Source of the DNA: Streptomyces peucetius
GTDB taxonomy: Bacteria > Actinomycetota > Actinomycetes > Streptomycetales > Streptomycetaceae
Direction: 5' to 3'
Length of the DNA stretch: 64,000 nt
Assembly: GCF_025854275.1 (NCBI RefSeq)
Contig: NZ_CP107567.1
Span: 4,774,001-4,838,000 of the forward strand
Of the stretch, positions 1-8,990 are shown one piece after another; the first letter of the stretch is position 1; each line of letters opens with the position of its first letter. The notes below the pieces were generated by a model. It searched no databases. It was not told the DNA's origin and saw nothing but the letters and a program-made list of their open reading frames with translations. The translations under genes and the position numbers were made by a program.

Positions 1-44
1 GTTCCCTTGCCGGCACCGGGCGGTCCGACGAGGACGATTCGCAT
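1..44 (-). CDS. adk: adenylate kinase, N-terminal 14 codons only
   Basis: The first codons, read from position 44 down to the window edge, are MRIVLVGPPGAGKG. This is the N-terminal strand and P-loop of adenylate kinase, which converts AMP and ATP to two ADP. The ATG shares base 44 with the secY stop (TGATG), so translation is probably coupled to secY. The secY-adk order is the usual actinobacterial one. The rest of the gene lies outside the window. Confidence 0.93.
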   Translation of the reverse strand, partial: MRIVLVGPPGAGKG

Positions 45-1363
45 CAGCGGAGGAACCCTTCGTAATTGCGCTGCTGGAGCTGGCTCTCGATCTGCTTCAC
101 GGTCTCCAGACCCACACCCACGATGATGAGGATGCTCGTCCCGCCGAACGGGAAGTTCTGGTTCGCGCCTCCGAAGCCTGCCAACGCCATCGTCGGAACA
201 AGAGCAATCAGACCCAGGTACAGCGAGCCCGGCCAAGTGATCCTGTTGAGCACGTAGCTCAGATACTCGGCAGTAGGCCGACCGGCCCGGATACCCGGGA
301 TGAAGCCACCATACTTCTTCATGTTGTCGGCGACTTCCTCGGGGTTGAACGAGATCGCCACATAGAAGAAGGCGAAGAACACGATCAGAAGGAAGTACGT
401 GATGATGTAGTAGGGGTGGTCTCCCTTGACGAAGTGGGCTTCGATCCAGGTTTTCCAGCCGGACTGCGAGCTCGAGAACTGCGCGACGAGCGCCGGGATG
501 TAGAGCAGCGACGAGGCGAAGATGACGGGAATCACACCCGCCTGGTTCACCTTGAGCGGGATGTAAGTGGACGTACCGCCGTACGACCTGCGGCCGATCA
601 TGCGCTTCGCGTACTGCACGGGGATGCGCCGCTGCGCCTGCTCGACGAAGACGACCAGCCCCACCATCGCGAATCCGACGAGGATCACGGTGCCGAACTC
701 GATCCAGCCCTCGGCCAGGTCCCCCTCGAGCTTGATCTTCCACAGCGCGCCCGGGAAGCCGGCGGCGATCGAGATGAACATGAGGATCGACATGCCGTTG
801 CCGATGCCCCGGTCGGTGATGAGCTCACCGAGCCACATGACGGCGGCGGTACCGGCGGTCATGGTGACGACCATTACGACCGTCGTGAAGATCGACTGGT
901 CCGGCACGATCTCGTTGCCGACGGGGCAGGCGGCGAACAGAGCGCCGCTCCGGGCGGTAGCGACAAGGCCGGTGCCCTGCAGTACGGCCAGCGCCACCGT
1001 CAGGTAACGCGTGTACTGGGTGATCTTCGCCGTGCCGGACTGCCCCTCCTTCTTGAGGGCTTCCAGCCGCGGAATGACCACGGTCAGCAGCTGCAGGATG
1101 ATGCTCGCCGTGATGTACGGCATGATGCCGAGCGCGAAGATGGTGATCTGCAGCAACGCTCCGCCGCTGAACATGTTCACCAGCCCGAACAGGCTGTTGC
1201 TGCCCTTCGTGGCCGCGTCGACACAGATCTGGACATTTTGATAACTGACACCGGGAACCGGGATGTGTGACCCGATCCGGTACAGAACGATGATGCCCAG
1301 CGTGAAGAGCAGCTTCTTGCGCAGGTCGGGCGTCTTGAACGCCCGGGCGAACGCGGTGAGCAC
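44..1363 (-). CDS. secY: preprotein translocase channel subunit SecY
   Basis: A 439-residue polytopic membrane protein starting VLTAFARAFKTPDLRKK, the standard actinobacterial SecY N-terminus, with about ten hydrophobic segments. SecY forms the protein-conducting channel of the SecYEG translocon. I chose the GTG at 1363 because it gives the normal length and lies just behind AGGAGG; the reading frame stays open upstream to 1570 but that part does not look like SecY. It is translationally coupled to adk. Unusually, it is separated from rplO by three opposite-strand genes, so it must be transcribed from its own promoter in 1364-1708. Confidence 0.97.
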   Translation of the reverse strand: MLTAFARAFKTPDLRKKLLFTLGIIVLYRIGSHIPVPGVSYQNVQICVDAATKGSNSLFGLVNMFSGGALLQITIFALGIMPYITASIILQLLTVVIPRLEALKKEGQSGTAKITQYTRYLTVALAVLQGTGLVATARSGALFAACPVGNEIVPDQSIFTTVVMVVTMTAGTAAVMWLGELITDRGIGNGMSILMFISIAAGFPGALWKIKLEGDLAEGWIEFGTVILVGFAMVGLVVFVEQAQRRIPVQYAKRMIGRRSYGGTSTYIPLKVNQAGVIPVIFASSLLYIPALVAQFSSSQSGWKTWIEAHFVKGDHPYYIITYFLLIVFFAFFYVAISFNPEEVADNMKKYGGFIPGIRAGRPTAEYLSYVLNRITWPGSLYLGLIALVPTMALAGFGGANQNFPFGGTSILIIVGVGLETVKQIESQLQQRNYEGFLR

Positions 1364-1708
1364 GGTGCCTCCTGCGACCCCCGCGTTACGCGCGTGAGGG
1401 TGACGGTTTGTATGTGAGCGATTACAGAACACGGCAGCCGCACGCCAGAAGCGCAGACTGCCGGGCAAGCTAACAGCCGCTACCATACCCGGCCGTACAG
1501 CCAGCGGGAAACGTCTCCGAGGCCCGTCAACCCCGTACCGGTCGCTGGCGACCCTCCGGCTGTCGGACATCGGACTTTAGTCGAGTACCCATCCCGACCA
1601 AGAGCCGTGATGACACGGCATCCCGCCCTCAGAAGACTGTTCGAGCAGTTCCGGACCGACCGGCCGGAGCCGCTCATCGTAACGACCATCGTTCTGGGGG
1701 AATTACCT
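1364..1708. other. intergenic region between secY and a secreted protein gene
   Basis: This 345-base divergent region must carry the secY-adk promoter (minus strand) and the promoter of the secreted protein gene at 1709. The secY frame runs through much of it, but the composition there is not that of a conserved protein. I see no convincing -35/-10 pair, riboswitch or hairpin. Confidence 0.5.
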
Positions 1709-2158
1709 GTGAAGAAGTCACTCACCGTCGCGGGCGTCGCGTGCGTCGCCCTGCTGATGGGCGCCACCACCGCCACGGCTGGGACCGCCGACGCGCCGGA
1801 GTCCGCCGCACCGGCCGCCGCACCGCAGGCCGCCGCCGCAGGCTGCCACCTCAGGGTGTACACGCCGTGGAAGGAGAACATTTCGAGCACCGGAAGGAGC
1901 GACCACGCCCGCGGCAAGTACGCGACCGTGAACAACTGCAGCGGCTGGTACAACGCTGCGCTGCTGCAGTACCACCGCTGGCACGGCTGGACCCGCGTCG
2001 CCGGTACGGAGTGGGTCGGCAACCGCTCCACGAGCTACCTCCAGTGGAAGTGCCAGGGCAAGGGCACGTTCACATACCGCACCAAGGGCTCCGTCCGAGG
2101 CGGCAGTCCGGCCCGCGTCGCCTCGGCAACCAGCGCGGAACGCCGCTTCGCCTGCTGA
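1709..2158 (+). CDS. small secreted protein
   Basis: A 149-residue protein beginning VKKSLTVAGVACVALLMG, a Sec signal peptide with a two-lysine n-region, a hydrophobic core and probable cleavage after ATATA. The mature part opens with an Ala/Pro-rich linker and then a compact Trp/Tyr/Cys-containing domain with three cysteines after the signal region (GCHLRVYTPW, VNNCSGWYN, QWKCQGKG) plus a C-terminal Cys. The GTG at 1709 is preferred over the upstream ATG at 1607 because it gives a normal signal peptide and lies after GGGGGAA. It may form a transcription unit with the gene one base downstream. I do not recognise the domain. It belongs to the block inserted between rplO and secY. Confidence 0.75.
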   Translation: MKKSLTVAGVACVALLMGATTATAGTADAPESAAPAAAPQAAAAGCHLRVYTPWKENISSTGRSDHARGKYATVNNCSGWYNAALLQYHRWHGWTRVAGTEWVGNRSTSYLQWKCQGKGTFTYRTKGSVRGGSPARVASATSAERRFAC

Positions 2159-2159
2159 C

Positions 2160-2816
2160 GTGAAGCGTCTGTGGATGGCCCTCGCGGGCTGTGCCGCGGT
2201 GACGGCCACGGTCGTGGCCGTCACCGTCGGCGCCCCCGACGCGGGACGGAGCGCGGGTGACGAGGGCGGCGGGACCGAGGCGTCCGTCGCCCGCATCGAG
2301 TTCACGGAGGCGGTGGCGCTGGACACCGACCAGCCCGTGACAGCGAATCAGAAGGTGGAGATGTTCGCCGAGCACCGAGGCGACGCGGTCAGCAGGCTCC
2401 ACTTCGTCATCACCCTCGACGGACGGATCGCGGAGGAACGCCGCTGGCGTGCCGACCGCCCCGAGTCCATCACTGCTCGGAGCTGGGCGTCCTGTACAAC
2501 CATGGATGAGCCCACTCCCGCACCAAAGCCGGACAGCCTGGAGGTGATCCTGCGGGCGTACTTCGGGCCTCCCGACGTCCCGCGTGACGCGAAGAAGGTC
2601 GCCGGCGGCGCGAGCCGGTGGGAGACGCCCACGGGCATGATGCGTATGACGTACACCGACCTCGGCGGCCCCTATCCGGACCGGATCGTCGAGATCAAGG
2701 GGCCGGACGGCTCGATCGGCTCCACGATCAGCGGCACCCGGATCAGCGAGCACTCCGATCTCCCGGAGTGGCGAGCGGGCTGGCCGACCTGCAGGCCGTC
2801 CACCGGGGCGTCCTGA
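2160..2816 (+). CDS. hypothetical secreted or membrane-anchored protein
   Basis: A 218-residue protein beginning MKRLWMALAGCAAVTATVVAV (GTG start), a signal peptide or N-terminal anchor; the C in LAGC could be a lipobox but its context is weak. A Gly/Glu-rich linker follows, then a globular part of about 170 residues with two cysteines (SCTTM near the middle, PTCRP near the end). The start codon lies one base after the stop of the preceding gene, suggesting coupled translation. I do not recognise a family. It is the second gene of the block separating rplO from secY. Confidence 0.7.
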   Translation: MKRLWMALAGCAAVTATVVAVTVGAPDAGRSAGDEGGGTEASVARIEFTEAVALDTDQPVTANQKVEMFAEHRGDAVSRLHFVITLDGRIAEERRWRADRPESITARSWASCTTMDEPTPAPKPDSLEVILRAYFGPPDVPRDAKKVAGGASRWETPTGMMRMTYTDLGGPYPDRIVEIKGPDGSIGSTISGTRISEHSDLPEWRAGWPTCRPSTGAS

Positions 2817-2945
2817 ACCGGAACATTAGGTACTGCTCAATTGACTGTGCTCATGCAACCGGCGTCGCTACAGTCGTGATCACCCATGGGGGCGGGAACG
2901 GGGGAACGTACACCCGCCCTCGGCAGCGATCGCGAAGTGGGGGAA

Positions 2946-3581
2946 ATGAGCACACCAAACCATGCACAGGCCCATGTCCTTGTCGTCGACGACAGCCCGA
3001 CCCGCACTCTCGGCATCGTCCAGATCGTCAAAGAGTTCTCGTACGTGAAGGCGATCAGCACGTGCGCCTTCAGCGGCCTGGCCGAGGCTGTCGGCCACGC
3101 CGCGCCGGACCTCATCCTGCTCGGCGCGGCCGACTCACCCGACGGCGACCTGACCACCGTCGTCCGGCCGCGGGCGGGGAACCGCGCCGTCCGCTTCATC
3201 TCCTTCGGCTATGCGGCCCGCACCCGCATCACGCCGTCCAGCGTCTCGGCCGGTCTCCACGGGTTCCTGCCCAGCACGGCAACGCCGGAGGACTTCAACC
3301 GCGCCCTGTCCGCCGCCCTCGCGGGATTCACGTACTTCCCCCGCAACATGACGGAGGAGCTGACCGAGTACCGCACGCGGTTCCCGCAGCTGACACCCCG
3401 AGAACAGCAGGTGCTCGATCTGCTGTCCGACGGGATGAGCAACCACCGCATCGGGAGCTTTCTGGGCATCAAGGAGGCCACGGTGAAGATGTACGTGAGC
3501 CAGGTACTTGCCAAGCTCAAGGTCGAGAGCCGGCTCCAGGCCTGCCTCAAGGCCCGGGGACTCGCCTCGGCCGTGGCCTGA
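2946..3581 (+). CDS. LuxR/NarL-type regulator with atypical receiver
   Basis: A 211-residue protein. Residues 10-125 form a receiver-like domain with the acidic pair D15-D16 (VLVVDDS). At the strand that normally carries the phospho-acceptor Asp the sequence reads DLILLGAADSP, so that position is Gly60. Residues 145-205 form a LuxR-type helix-turn-helix (LTPREQQVLDLLSDGMSNHRIG). The ATG at 2946 is used because it follows GGGGGA and starts just before the receiver; the in-frame ATG at 2886 has no ribosome binding site. There is no partner kinase nearby. It is probably an orphan, phosphorylation-independent DNA-binding regulator. It is the third gene of the inserted block and ends before a shared terminator with rplO. 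Confidence 0.85.
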   Translation: MSTPNHAQAHVLVVDDSPTRTLGIVQIVKEFSYVKAISTCAFSGLAEAVGHAAPDLILLGAADSPDGDLTTVVRPRAGNRAVRFISFGYAARTRITPSSVSAGLHGFLPSTATPEDFNRALSAALAGFTYFPRNMTEELTEYRTRFPQLTPREQQVLDLLSDGMSNHRIGSFLGIKEATVKMYVSQVLAKLKVESRLQACLKARGLASAVA

Positions 3582-3604
3582 CCACCGCCACGCACGCACG
3601 CAAA

Positions 3605-3640
3605 AGCCTGGCCGACTCCCCGAGGGGAACCGGCCAGGCT
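3605..3640. terminator. bidirectional terminator
   Basis: A perfect 10-bp inverted repeat, agcctggccg (3605-3614) and cggccaggct (3631-3640), lies between the convergent LuxR-type gene and rplO. A run of four A on one side gives U residues for the minus-strand (rplO) transcript. Confidence 0.8.
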
Positions 3641-3660
3641 CAGTGCTGTCGAACCGGGAC

Positions 3661-4116
3661 TCAGACGAGCTCGGTGACGGTGCCGCCGGCGGCGGCGATC
3701 TTCTCCTTGGCGGAGCCGGAGACGGCGTCGACCGTCACCTGCAGCGCCACGGAGATCTCGCCCTGGCCCAGGACCTTGACGAGGCTGTTCTTGCGCACGG
3801 CGCCCTTGTCGACCAGGTCGGCAACGGTGACCTCGCCACCCTCGGGGTAGAGGGCCGCGAGCTTGTCCAGGTTCACGACCTGGTACTCGGTGCGGAACGG
3901 GTTCTTGAAGCCCTTGAGCTTCGGGAGACGCATGTGGAGGGGCATCTGCCCACCCTCGAAGCGCTCCGGAACCTGGTAACGGGCCTTGGTGCCCTTGGTA
4001 CCACGACCGGCCGTCTTACCCTTCGACGCCTCACCACGACCCACACGGGTCTTGGCGGTCTTGGCGCCCGGGGCGGGACGGAGGTTGTGGACCTTCAGCG
4101 GGTTGTTCTCCGCCAT
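3661..4116 (-). CDS. rplO: 50S ribosomal protein L15
   Basis: A 151-residue protein with the L15 N-terminal signature ([21 protein letters not shown] and [11 protein letters not shown]). It is a late-assembly 23S rRNA-binding protein of the large subunit. It starts one base after the rpmD stop. Here it is the last gene of the contiguous ribosomal block; in most Streptomyces secY follows directly, whereas here a terminator hairpin and three opposite-strand genes intervene. Confidence 0.98.
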   Translation of the reverse strand: MAENNPLKVHNLRPAPGAKTAKTRVGRGEASKGKTAGRGTKGTKARYQVPERFEGGQMPLHMRLPKLKGFKNPFRTEYQVVNLDKLAALYPEGGEVTVADLVDKGAVRKNSLVKVLGQGEISVALQVTVDAVSGSAKEKIAAAGGTVTELV

Positions 4117-4117
4117 G

Positions 4118-4300
4118 TCAGTCGACCTCCTCGACCGTCACGAGGTGGCGGACGGTGTGCACCATTCCGCGGAACTCGGGGCGGTCCTCCTTGACGACCA
4201 CGTCGTTCAGGCGCTTGAGCCCGAGCGAGCGCAGGGTGTCGCGGTGGTTCTGCTTGCTGCCGATGTACGACTTCGTCTGCGTGATCTTGAGGCGGGCCAT
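4118..4300 (-). CDS. rpmD: 50S ribosomal protein L30
   Basis: A 60-residue protein, [20 protein letters not shown] onward, the normal length and sequence of bacterial L30. Its ATG overlaps the rpsE stop by one base (TAATG) and its stop lies one base before rplO, so the three genes are tightly coupled. Confidence 0.98.
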   Translation of the reverse strand: MARLKITQTKSYIGSKQNHRDTLRSLGLKRLNDVVVKEDRPEFRGMVHTVRHLVTVEEVD

Positions 4301-4905
4301 TACGCACCCGCTCCCGCACGCGCACGGAGCAGAGCCGCGGGGGCGACGTCCTCGAGGGGCAGACCACGGCGAGCCGCGATCTCCTCGGGACGCTGCAGGC
4401 CCTTGAGGGCCGCCACGGTCGCGTGCACGATGTTGATCGCGTTGTCCGAGCCGAGCGACTTCGACAGGATGTCGTGCACGCCCGCGCACTCGAGCACGGC
4501 ACGCACCGGGCCACCGGCGATAACACCGGTACCGGGGGCGGCGGGCTTGAGCAGAACGACGCCGGCAGCCTTCTCACCCTGGATCGGGTGAGGGATGGTG
4601 CCCTGGATACGGGGGACCTTGAAGAAGTGCTTCTTGGCCTCCTCAACACCCTTGGCGATGGCGGCCGGCACCTCCTTGGCCTTGCCGTAACCGACGCCTA
4701 CGGTGCCGTCACCGTCACCCACCACGACGAGCGCGGTGAAGCTGAAGCGACGACCACCCTTGACAACCTTGGCGACGCGGTTGATCGCGACAACGCGCTC
4801 AACGTACGCGGTCTTCTCGGCGGCAGCTGCGCCACCGTCGCGACCCTTCCGGTCCCGCCGCTCGCCGCCACCGGCACCGCTTCCGCGGCGCTGGGGTCCA
4901 GCCAT
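4300..4905 (-). CDS. rpsE: 30S ribosomal protein S5
   Basis: A 201-residue protein with an Arg/Gly/Ala-rich N-terminal extension (residues 1-30), then the S5 double-stranded RNA-binding domain ([20 protein letters not shown]) and the C-terminal domain ([19 protein letters not shown]). S5 takes part in decoding accuracy and mRNA unwinding at the entry channel. A 46-base gap separates it from rplR. Confidence 0.98.
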   Translation of the reverse strand: MAGPQRRGSGAGGGERRDRKGRDGGAAAAEKTAYVERVVAINRVAKVVKGGRRFSFTALVVVGDGDGTVGVGYGKAKEVPAAIAKGVEEAKKHFFKVPRIQGTIPHPIQGEKAAGVVLLKPAAPGTGVIAGGPVRAVLECAGVHDILSKSLGSDNAINIVHATVAALKGLQRPEEIAARRGLPLEDVAPAALLRARAGAGA

Positions 4906-4951
4906 TGGAATTACCTCTCTCTGTTACGTCCGTTAGTCCCGGAACCGGGGC

Positions 4952-5335
4952 TCAGAACTTCAGCCCGGCCTCGCGGGCGGCGTCAGCCAGAGCGGCAATG
5001 CGCCCGGCGTACCTGTTGCCACCACGGTCGAACACGACGGCCTCGACGCCGGCGGCCTTGGCGCGCTCGGCGACCAGGGAACCGACCTGCTTGGCCTGGG
5101 CGCTCTTGTCGCCCTCGCCACCACGGATCGAGGTGTCCAGGGTCGACGCCGAGGCGAGCGTGTGGCCCGCGATGTCGTCGATGACCTGAGCCACGATGTG
5201 GCGGTTGGAACGCGTCACGACCAGGCGCGGACGCTCCGGCGTACCGGAGACGTGCTTGCGGACGCGGATGTGGCGGCGCTTGATGGCGGCGCGCTTGTAC
5301 GCGTCACCCTTGGCGATCTTCACACCGTATGCCAT
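4952..5335 (-). CDS. rplR: 50S ribosomal protein L18
   Basis: A 127-residue L18, the 5S rRNA-binding protein of the central protuberance. It has the basic N-terminal segment ([20 protein letters not shown]) and the C-terminal [18 protein letters not shown] signature. It starts three bases after the rplF stop codon. Confidence 0.98.
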   Translation of the reverse strand: MAYGVKIAKGDAYKRAAIKRRHIRVRKHVSGTPERPRLVVTRSNRHIVAQVIDDIAGHTLASASTLDTSIRGGEGDKSAQAKQVGSLVAERAKAAGVEAVVFDRGGNRYAGRIAALADAAREAGLKF

Positions 5336-5338
5336 GGC

Positions 5339-5878
5339 TTACTTACCCGCCTTTCCGACCTTGCGGCGGATGACCTCGCCCGCGTACTTGACGCCCTTGG
5401 CCTTGTACGGGTCGGGCTTGCGCAGCTTGCGGATGTTAGCGGCGACCTCGCCGACCTTCTGCTTGTCGATGCCCTCGACCGAGAACTTGGTCGGCGACTC
5501 GACCTTGAAGGAGATGCCCTCGGGCGCCTCCACCAGGATCGGGTGGCTGTAACCGAGCTGGAACTCCAGGTTGGAGCCCTTCGCGGCCACGCGGTAACCG
5601 ACACCGCTGATCTCGAGCGCCTTGGTGTATCCCTGGGTCACACCGGTGATCATGTTCGCCACCAGCGTGCGGGACAGGCCGTGCAGGGCCTTGTTCTGAC
5701 GCTCGTCGTTGGGACGGGTGACGTTGAGCACGCCCTCCTCGCCCTTAACAATCTCGATCGGCGCGGCGACGGTGTGCGTGAGCGTTCCCTTGGAACCCTT
5801 CACGGTGACCGTGCGGCCATCGATGGTGACGTCCACACCGGCGGGAACCTGGATGGGGAGCTTGCCGATTCGCGACAT
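5339..5878 (-). CDS. rplF: 50S ribosomal protein L6
   Basis: A 179-residue L6 starting [15 protein letters not shown], with the two L6 repeats and the conserved [14 protein letters not shown] segment near the C-terminus. L6 lies near the factor-binding site of the large subunit. A 21-base gap separates it from rpsH. Confidence 0.98.
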   Translation of the reverse strand: MSRIGKLPIQVPAGVDVTIDGRTVTVKGSKGTLTHTVAAPIEIVKGEEGVLNVTRPNDERQNKALHGLSRTLVANMITGVTQGYTKALEISGVGYRVAAKGSNLEFQLGYSHPILVEAPEGISFKVESPTKFSVEGIDKQKVGEVAANIRKLRKPDPYKAKGVKYAGEVIRRKVGKAGK

Positions 5879-5899
5879 GAGCTTTTCCTCCGTTCCCGA

Positions 5900-6298
5900 C
5901 TACCAGACGTAGGCGAGGACTTCCCCACCCACGCCCTTCTTCTGTGCCTGCTGGCCGGTCAGGAGACCGTGGGACGTGGAGATGATCGCCACGCCCAGGC
6001 CGCCGAGAACCTTCGGCAGGTTGGTGGACTTCGCGTAAACGCGCAGACCCGGCTTGGAGATGCGCTTGATGCCGGCGATCGAACGCTCACGGTTCGGGCC
6101 GAACTTCAGCTCCAGGACGAGGTTCTTGCCGACCTCGGCGTCCTCGACCTTCCAGCCGGTGATGAAACCCTCCTGCTGGAGGATCTCGGCGATGTGCGAC
6201 TTGATCTTGCTGTGCGGCATCACCACGGAGTCGTGGTACGCCGAGTTCGCGTTACGCAGACGCGTCAGCATGTCTGCGATCGGATCAGTCATGGTCAT
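5900..6298 (-). CDS. rpsH: 30S ribosomal protein S8
   Basis: A 132-residue S8 starting [20 protein letters not shown] and ending with [21 protein letters not shown]8 is a primary 16S rRNA binder and, in enterobacteria, the translational repressor of the spc operon. The frame stays open far upstream, but the ATG at 6298 gives the family length. A 208-base gap separates it from rpsN, unusual in a cluster whose genes otherwise mostly abut. Confidence 0.98.
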   Translation of the reverse strand: MTMTDPIADMLTRLRNANSAYHDSVVMPHSKIKSHIAEILQQEGFITGWKVEDAEVGKNLVLELKFGPNRERSIAGIKRISKPGLRVYAKSTNLPKVLGGLGVAIISTSHGLLTGQQAQKKGVGGEVLAYVW

Positions 6299-6506
6299 GA
6301 ATTGGCCTTCGGCCTCTCTCGCCGGGGTTTCCTGTATGCGCCATCCCTCTCCCCGCACAGAGGCGGGACGGGTGCGGCACGGGGACCTACGGCGTAGTAA
6401 GTCGTACGGGCGGCAGACGCCCAACCCTCCTAGCCTAAGCCATGGAGAGAAGGGCCCCTGCCGGCCCTCTGCTTACCGAGAGACTCCGGTTGTCCCGATT
6501 AAGGGA
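6299..6506 (-). other. long gap inside the ribosomal cluster (rpsN-rpsH)
   Basis: This 208-base space has no gene. Read on the minus strand it contains a TAGGCT hexamer near 6435 resembling a -10 box, and a TTGGGC with TTACTA 18 bases on. Either could be an internal promoter for the rpsH-rplO part of the cluster. A small ggccttcggcc hairpin lies next to rpsH. None of this is decisive. Confidence 0.35.
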
Positions 6507-6692
6507 CTACCAGGAGCTCTTGGTCACGCCCGGCAGCTCGCCACGGTGAGCCATCTCACGAAGGCACACGCGGCACAGGCCGAACTTGCGGTACACGGAG
6601 TGCGGACGGCCGCAGCGCTGGCAGCGGGTGTACGCACGCACACCGAACTTGGGCTTACGAGCAGCCTTGGCAATCAGAGCCTTCTTCGCCAT
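6507..6692 (-). CDS. rpsN: 30S ribosomal protein S14, zinc-binding type
   Basis: A 61-residue S14 of the short, zinc-containing (C+) form: CQRC at residues 24-27 and CRVC at 40-43. Streptomyces also carry a longer zinc-free paralogue elsewhere, induced when zinc is scarce. This one is the constitutive copy in the spc cluster. It lies five bases after rplE. Confidence 0.98.
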   Translation of the reverse strand: MAKKALIAKAARKPKFGVRAYTRCQRCGRPHSVYRKFGLCRVCLREMAHRGELPGVTKSSW

Positions 6693-6697
6693 CTCGC

Positions 6698-7255
6698 TTA
6701 CGCCTCCTTGAACGGGAAGCCGAGGTGACGCAGAAGGGCACGGCCCTCGTCGTCGTTGGTCGCCGTGGTGACCACGGTGATGTCCATACCCCGGACGCGG
6801 TCGATCTTGTCCTGGTCGATCTCGTGGAACATGACCTGCTCCGTGAGACCGAAGGTGTAGTTGCCACGGCCGTCGAACTGCTTGGGGGACAGGCCGCGGA
6901 AGTCGCGGATGCGCGGAAGCGCGAGCGACAGGGTGCGGTCCAGGAACTCCCACATGCGGTCGCCACGGAGCGTGACGTGGGCACCGATCGGCTGGCCCTC
7001 ACGCAGCTTGAACTGCGCGATGGACTTGCGGGCCTTGGTGACGGCCGGCTTCTGACCGGTGATCGTGGTGAGGTCGCGAATCGCGCCGTCGATCAGCTTG
7101 GAGTCGCGGGCGGCGTCGCCCACACCCATGTTGACCACGATCTTGACGAGGCCCGGGACCTGCATGACGTTCTCGTAGGAGAACTCCTCACGCAGCTTGC
7201 CCGCGATCTCCTCGCGGTACTTCGTCTTCAGACGCGGAGTGGTGGTGGTAGCCAT
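6698..7255 (-). CDS. rplE: 50S ribosomal protein L5
   Basis: A 185-residue L5, the 5S rRNA- and P-site tRNA-contacting protein. Markers are [19 protein letters not shown] and [19 protein letters not shown]. Its ATG shares one base with the rplX stop (TGATG). Confidence 0.98.
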   Translation of the reverse strand: MATTTTPRLKTKYREEIAGKLREEFSYENVMQVPGLVKIVVNMGVGDAARDSKLIDGAIRDLTTITGQKPAVTKARKSIAQFKLREGQPIGAHVTLRGDRMWEFLDRTLSLALPRIRDFRGLSPKQFDGRGNYTFGLTEQVMFHEIDQDKIDRVRGMDITVVTTATNDDEGRALLRHLGFPFKEA

Positions 7256-7578
7256 CAGATGTCCTCACCCGTCCGCTTGGCAACGCGGATCTTGTTGCCC
7301 TCGTCGTCGAAGCGGAATCCGACGCGAGTCACGACCTTCTTGCCGTCCTTCTCCACGACGAGCTGAACATTGCTCACGTGAATCGGGGCCTCGGTCGTGA
7401 CGATGCCACCGGTCTGCGAACCACGAGCGGTCTGGCCGGCCTTGGTGTGCTTCTTGACCCGGTTGACACCCTCGACAAGGACGCGGTCCTCGCGGGGGAA
7501 GGCCTGAATGACCTTGCCCTGCTTGCCCTTGTCCTTACCGGTGATGACCTGAACCAGGTCGCCCTTCTTGATCTTCAT
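7255..7578 (-). CDS. rplX: 50S ribosomal protein L24
   Basis: A 107-residue L24 with the KOW motif at the N-terminus ([20 protein letters not shown]). It is an assembly initiator of the large subunit. It starts two bases after the rplN stop and overlaps rplE by one base. Confidence 0.98.
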   Translation of the reverse strand: MKIKKGDLVQVITGKDKGKQGKVIQAFPREDRVLVEGVNRVKKHTKAGQTARGSQTGGIVTTEAPIHVSNVQLVVEKDGKKVVTRVGFRFDDEGNKIRVAKRTGEDI

Positions 7579-7580
7579 GC

Positions 7581-7949
7581 TTACAGCACCTCCGGCGCGA
7601 GCGAGATGATCTTCATGAACTTCTTCTCGCGCAGCTCACGGCCCACCGGGCCGAAGATACGGGTGCCGCGAGGGTCGCCGTCGTTCTTCAGAATGACGGC
7701 GGCGTTCTCGTCGAAGCGGATGTACGAGCCGTCCTGACGACGACGCTCCTTGACGGTGCGAACGATGACCGCCTTGACGACGTCACCCTTCTTCACGTTG
7801 CCACCGGGGATCGCGTCCTTGACGGTGGCGACGATGACGTCACCGATGCCCGCGTAGCGGCGACCGGAGCCACCGAGAACACGGATGCAAAGGATCTCCT
7901 TGGCACCAGTGTTGTCGGCGACGCGCAGTCGCGACTCCTGCTGGATCAC
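7581..7949 (-). CDS. rplN: 50S ribosomal protein L14
   Basis: A 122-residue L14 ([40 protein letters not shown]), exactly the bacterial length. It helps form an intersubunit bridge. A 108-base gap with no recognisable gene separates it from rpsQ. Confidence 0.98.
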   Translation of the reverse strand: MIQQESRLRVADNTGAKEILCIRVLGGSGRRYAGIGDVIVATVKDAIPGGNVKKGDVVKAVIVRTVKERRRQDGSYIRFDENAAVILKNDGDPRGTRIFGPVGRELREKKFMKIISLAPEVL

Positions 7950-8057
7950 GTCTATCTCCTGATTGTCTGCCGGTTCCCGGCGGGGGCCGTCCTCTTACGA
8001 GGGAGAGCCCCCACCGAGCCTGGCGGAACGAACTCGAAGGGTTACCCCTTCAAGCAA

Positions 8058-8342
8058 TTACTTGGCCTTCTCGAGGATCTCGACGATGCGCCAGCGCTTG
8101 GTCGCCGACAGCGGCCGCGTCTCCATGATGAGGACGCGGTCGCCGACACCGGCAGCGTTCTGCTCGTCGTGCGCCTTGAGCTTGTTGGTACGGCGGATGA
8201 CCTTGCCGTACAGCGCGTGCTTCACACGGTCCTCGACGGCGACGACGACGGTCTTGTCCATCTTGTCGCTGACGACCAGACCCTCACGGGTCTTGCGGAA
8301 TCCGCGCGCTTCCTTGTTCTCAGTCACGTTGCTCTCGCTCAT
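8058..8342 (-). CDS. rpsQ: 30S ribosomal protein S17
   Basis: A 94-residue S17 with an OB-fold ([20 protein letters not shown]) preceded by a charged N-terminal tail. It binds 16S rRNA early in assembly. Its ATG overlaps the rpmC stop by one base. Confidence 0.98.
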   Translation of the reverse strand: MSESNVTENKEARGFRKTREGLVVSDKMDKTVVVAVEDRVKHALYGKVIRRTNKLKAHDEQNAAGVGDRVLIMETRPLSATKRWRIVEILEKAK

Positions 8343-8566
8343 CAGGCGCTCTCCACCGTCTCGATGCCCAGCTCGCGCTCACGCATCAGGGTGTAGATCC
8401 GGGCGATGTCCTTGCGGACGGCCTTCAGCCGGCCGTGGTTCTCGAGCTGACCGGTCGCCGCCTGGAAGCGGAGGTTGAACAGCTCTTCCTTGGCCTCGCG
8501 GAGCTTGGCAACAAGCTCCTCGTTGCCCAGCTCGCGCAGCTCGGACGCCTTGGTACCGGCCGACAT
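8342..8566 (-). CDS. rpmC: 50S ribosomal protein L29
   Basis: A 74-residue L29 ([20 protein letters not shown] and [19 protein letters not shown]), a helical hairpin near the exit tunnel. The ATG at 8566 overlaps the rplP stop (ATGA). A GTG immediately upstream at 8569 is a possible alternative start. Confidence 0.97.
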   Translation of the reverse strand: MSAGTKASELRELGNEELVAKLREAKEELFNLRFQAATGQLENHGRLKAVRKDIARIYTLMRERELGIETVESA

Positions 8567-8985
8567 CACGCTTCACCTGCCTCGCGCTTGACGATCCGGC
8601 ACTTCATCGGCAGCTTGTGGGCCGCGCGAGTCAGAGCCTCACGTGCAATCTTCTCGTTCGGGTAGGACAGCTCGAACATGACCCGGCCCGGGTGCACGTT
8701 CGCGACCCACCACTCGGGGGAACCCTTACCGGAACCCATGCGGGTCTCGGCGGGCTTCTTCGTCAGCGGGCGGTCCGGGTAGATGTTGATCCAGACCTTG
8801 CCGCCACGCTTGATGTGGCGGGTCATCGCGATACGAGCCGCCTCGATCTGGCGGTTGGTCACGTACGCCGGAGTCATGGCCTGAATGCCGTACTCGCCGA
8901 ACGCAACCGTCGTACCACCCTTGGCCATACCGCGGCGCTTCGGGTGGTGCTGCTTGCGGTGCTTGACCCTACGGGGGATCAGCAT
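8566..8985 (-). CDS. rplP: 50S ribosomal protein L16
   Basis: A 139-residue L16 ([20 protein letters not shown]), standard length, which helps position A-site tRNA. It overlaps rpmC by one base and lies five bases after the rpsC stop. Confidence 0.98.
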   Translation of the reverse strand: MLIPRRVKHRKQHHPKRRGMAKGGTTVAFGEYGIQAMTPAYVTNRQIEAARIAMTRHIKRGGKVWINIYPDRPLTKKPAETRMGSGKGSPEWWVANVHPGRVMFELSYPNEKIAREALTRAAHKLPMKCRIVKREAGEA

Positions 8986-8990
8986 TTCGG

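Noticed and set aside
44..1570. SecY extended N-terminally by 69 residues to an ATG at 1570
   Set aside because: The extra sequence has no SecY similarity, and the GTG at 1363 has AGGAGG and gives the normal length.
2841..2874. TTGACT and TACAGT as a promoter for the LuxR-type gene
   Set aside because: The 22-base spacer is too long for a housekeeping promoter, so I did not list it.
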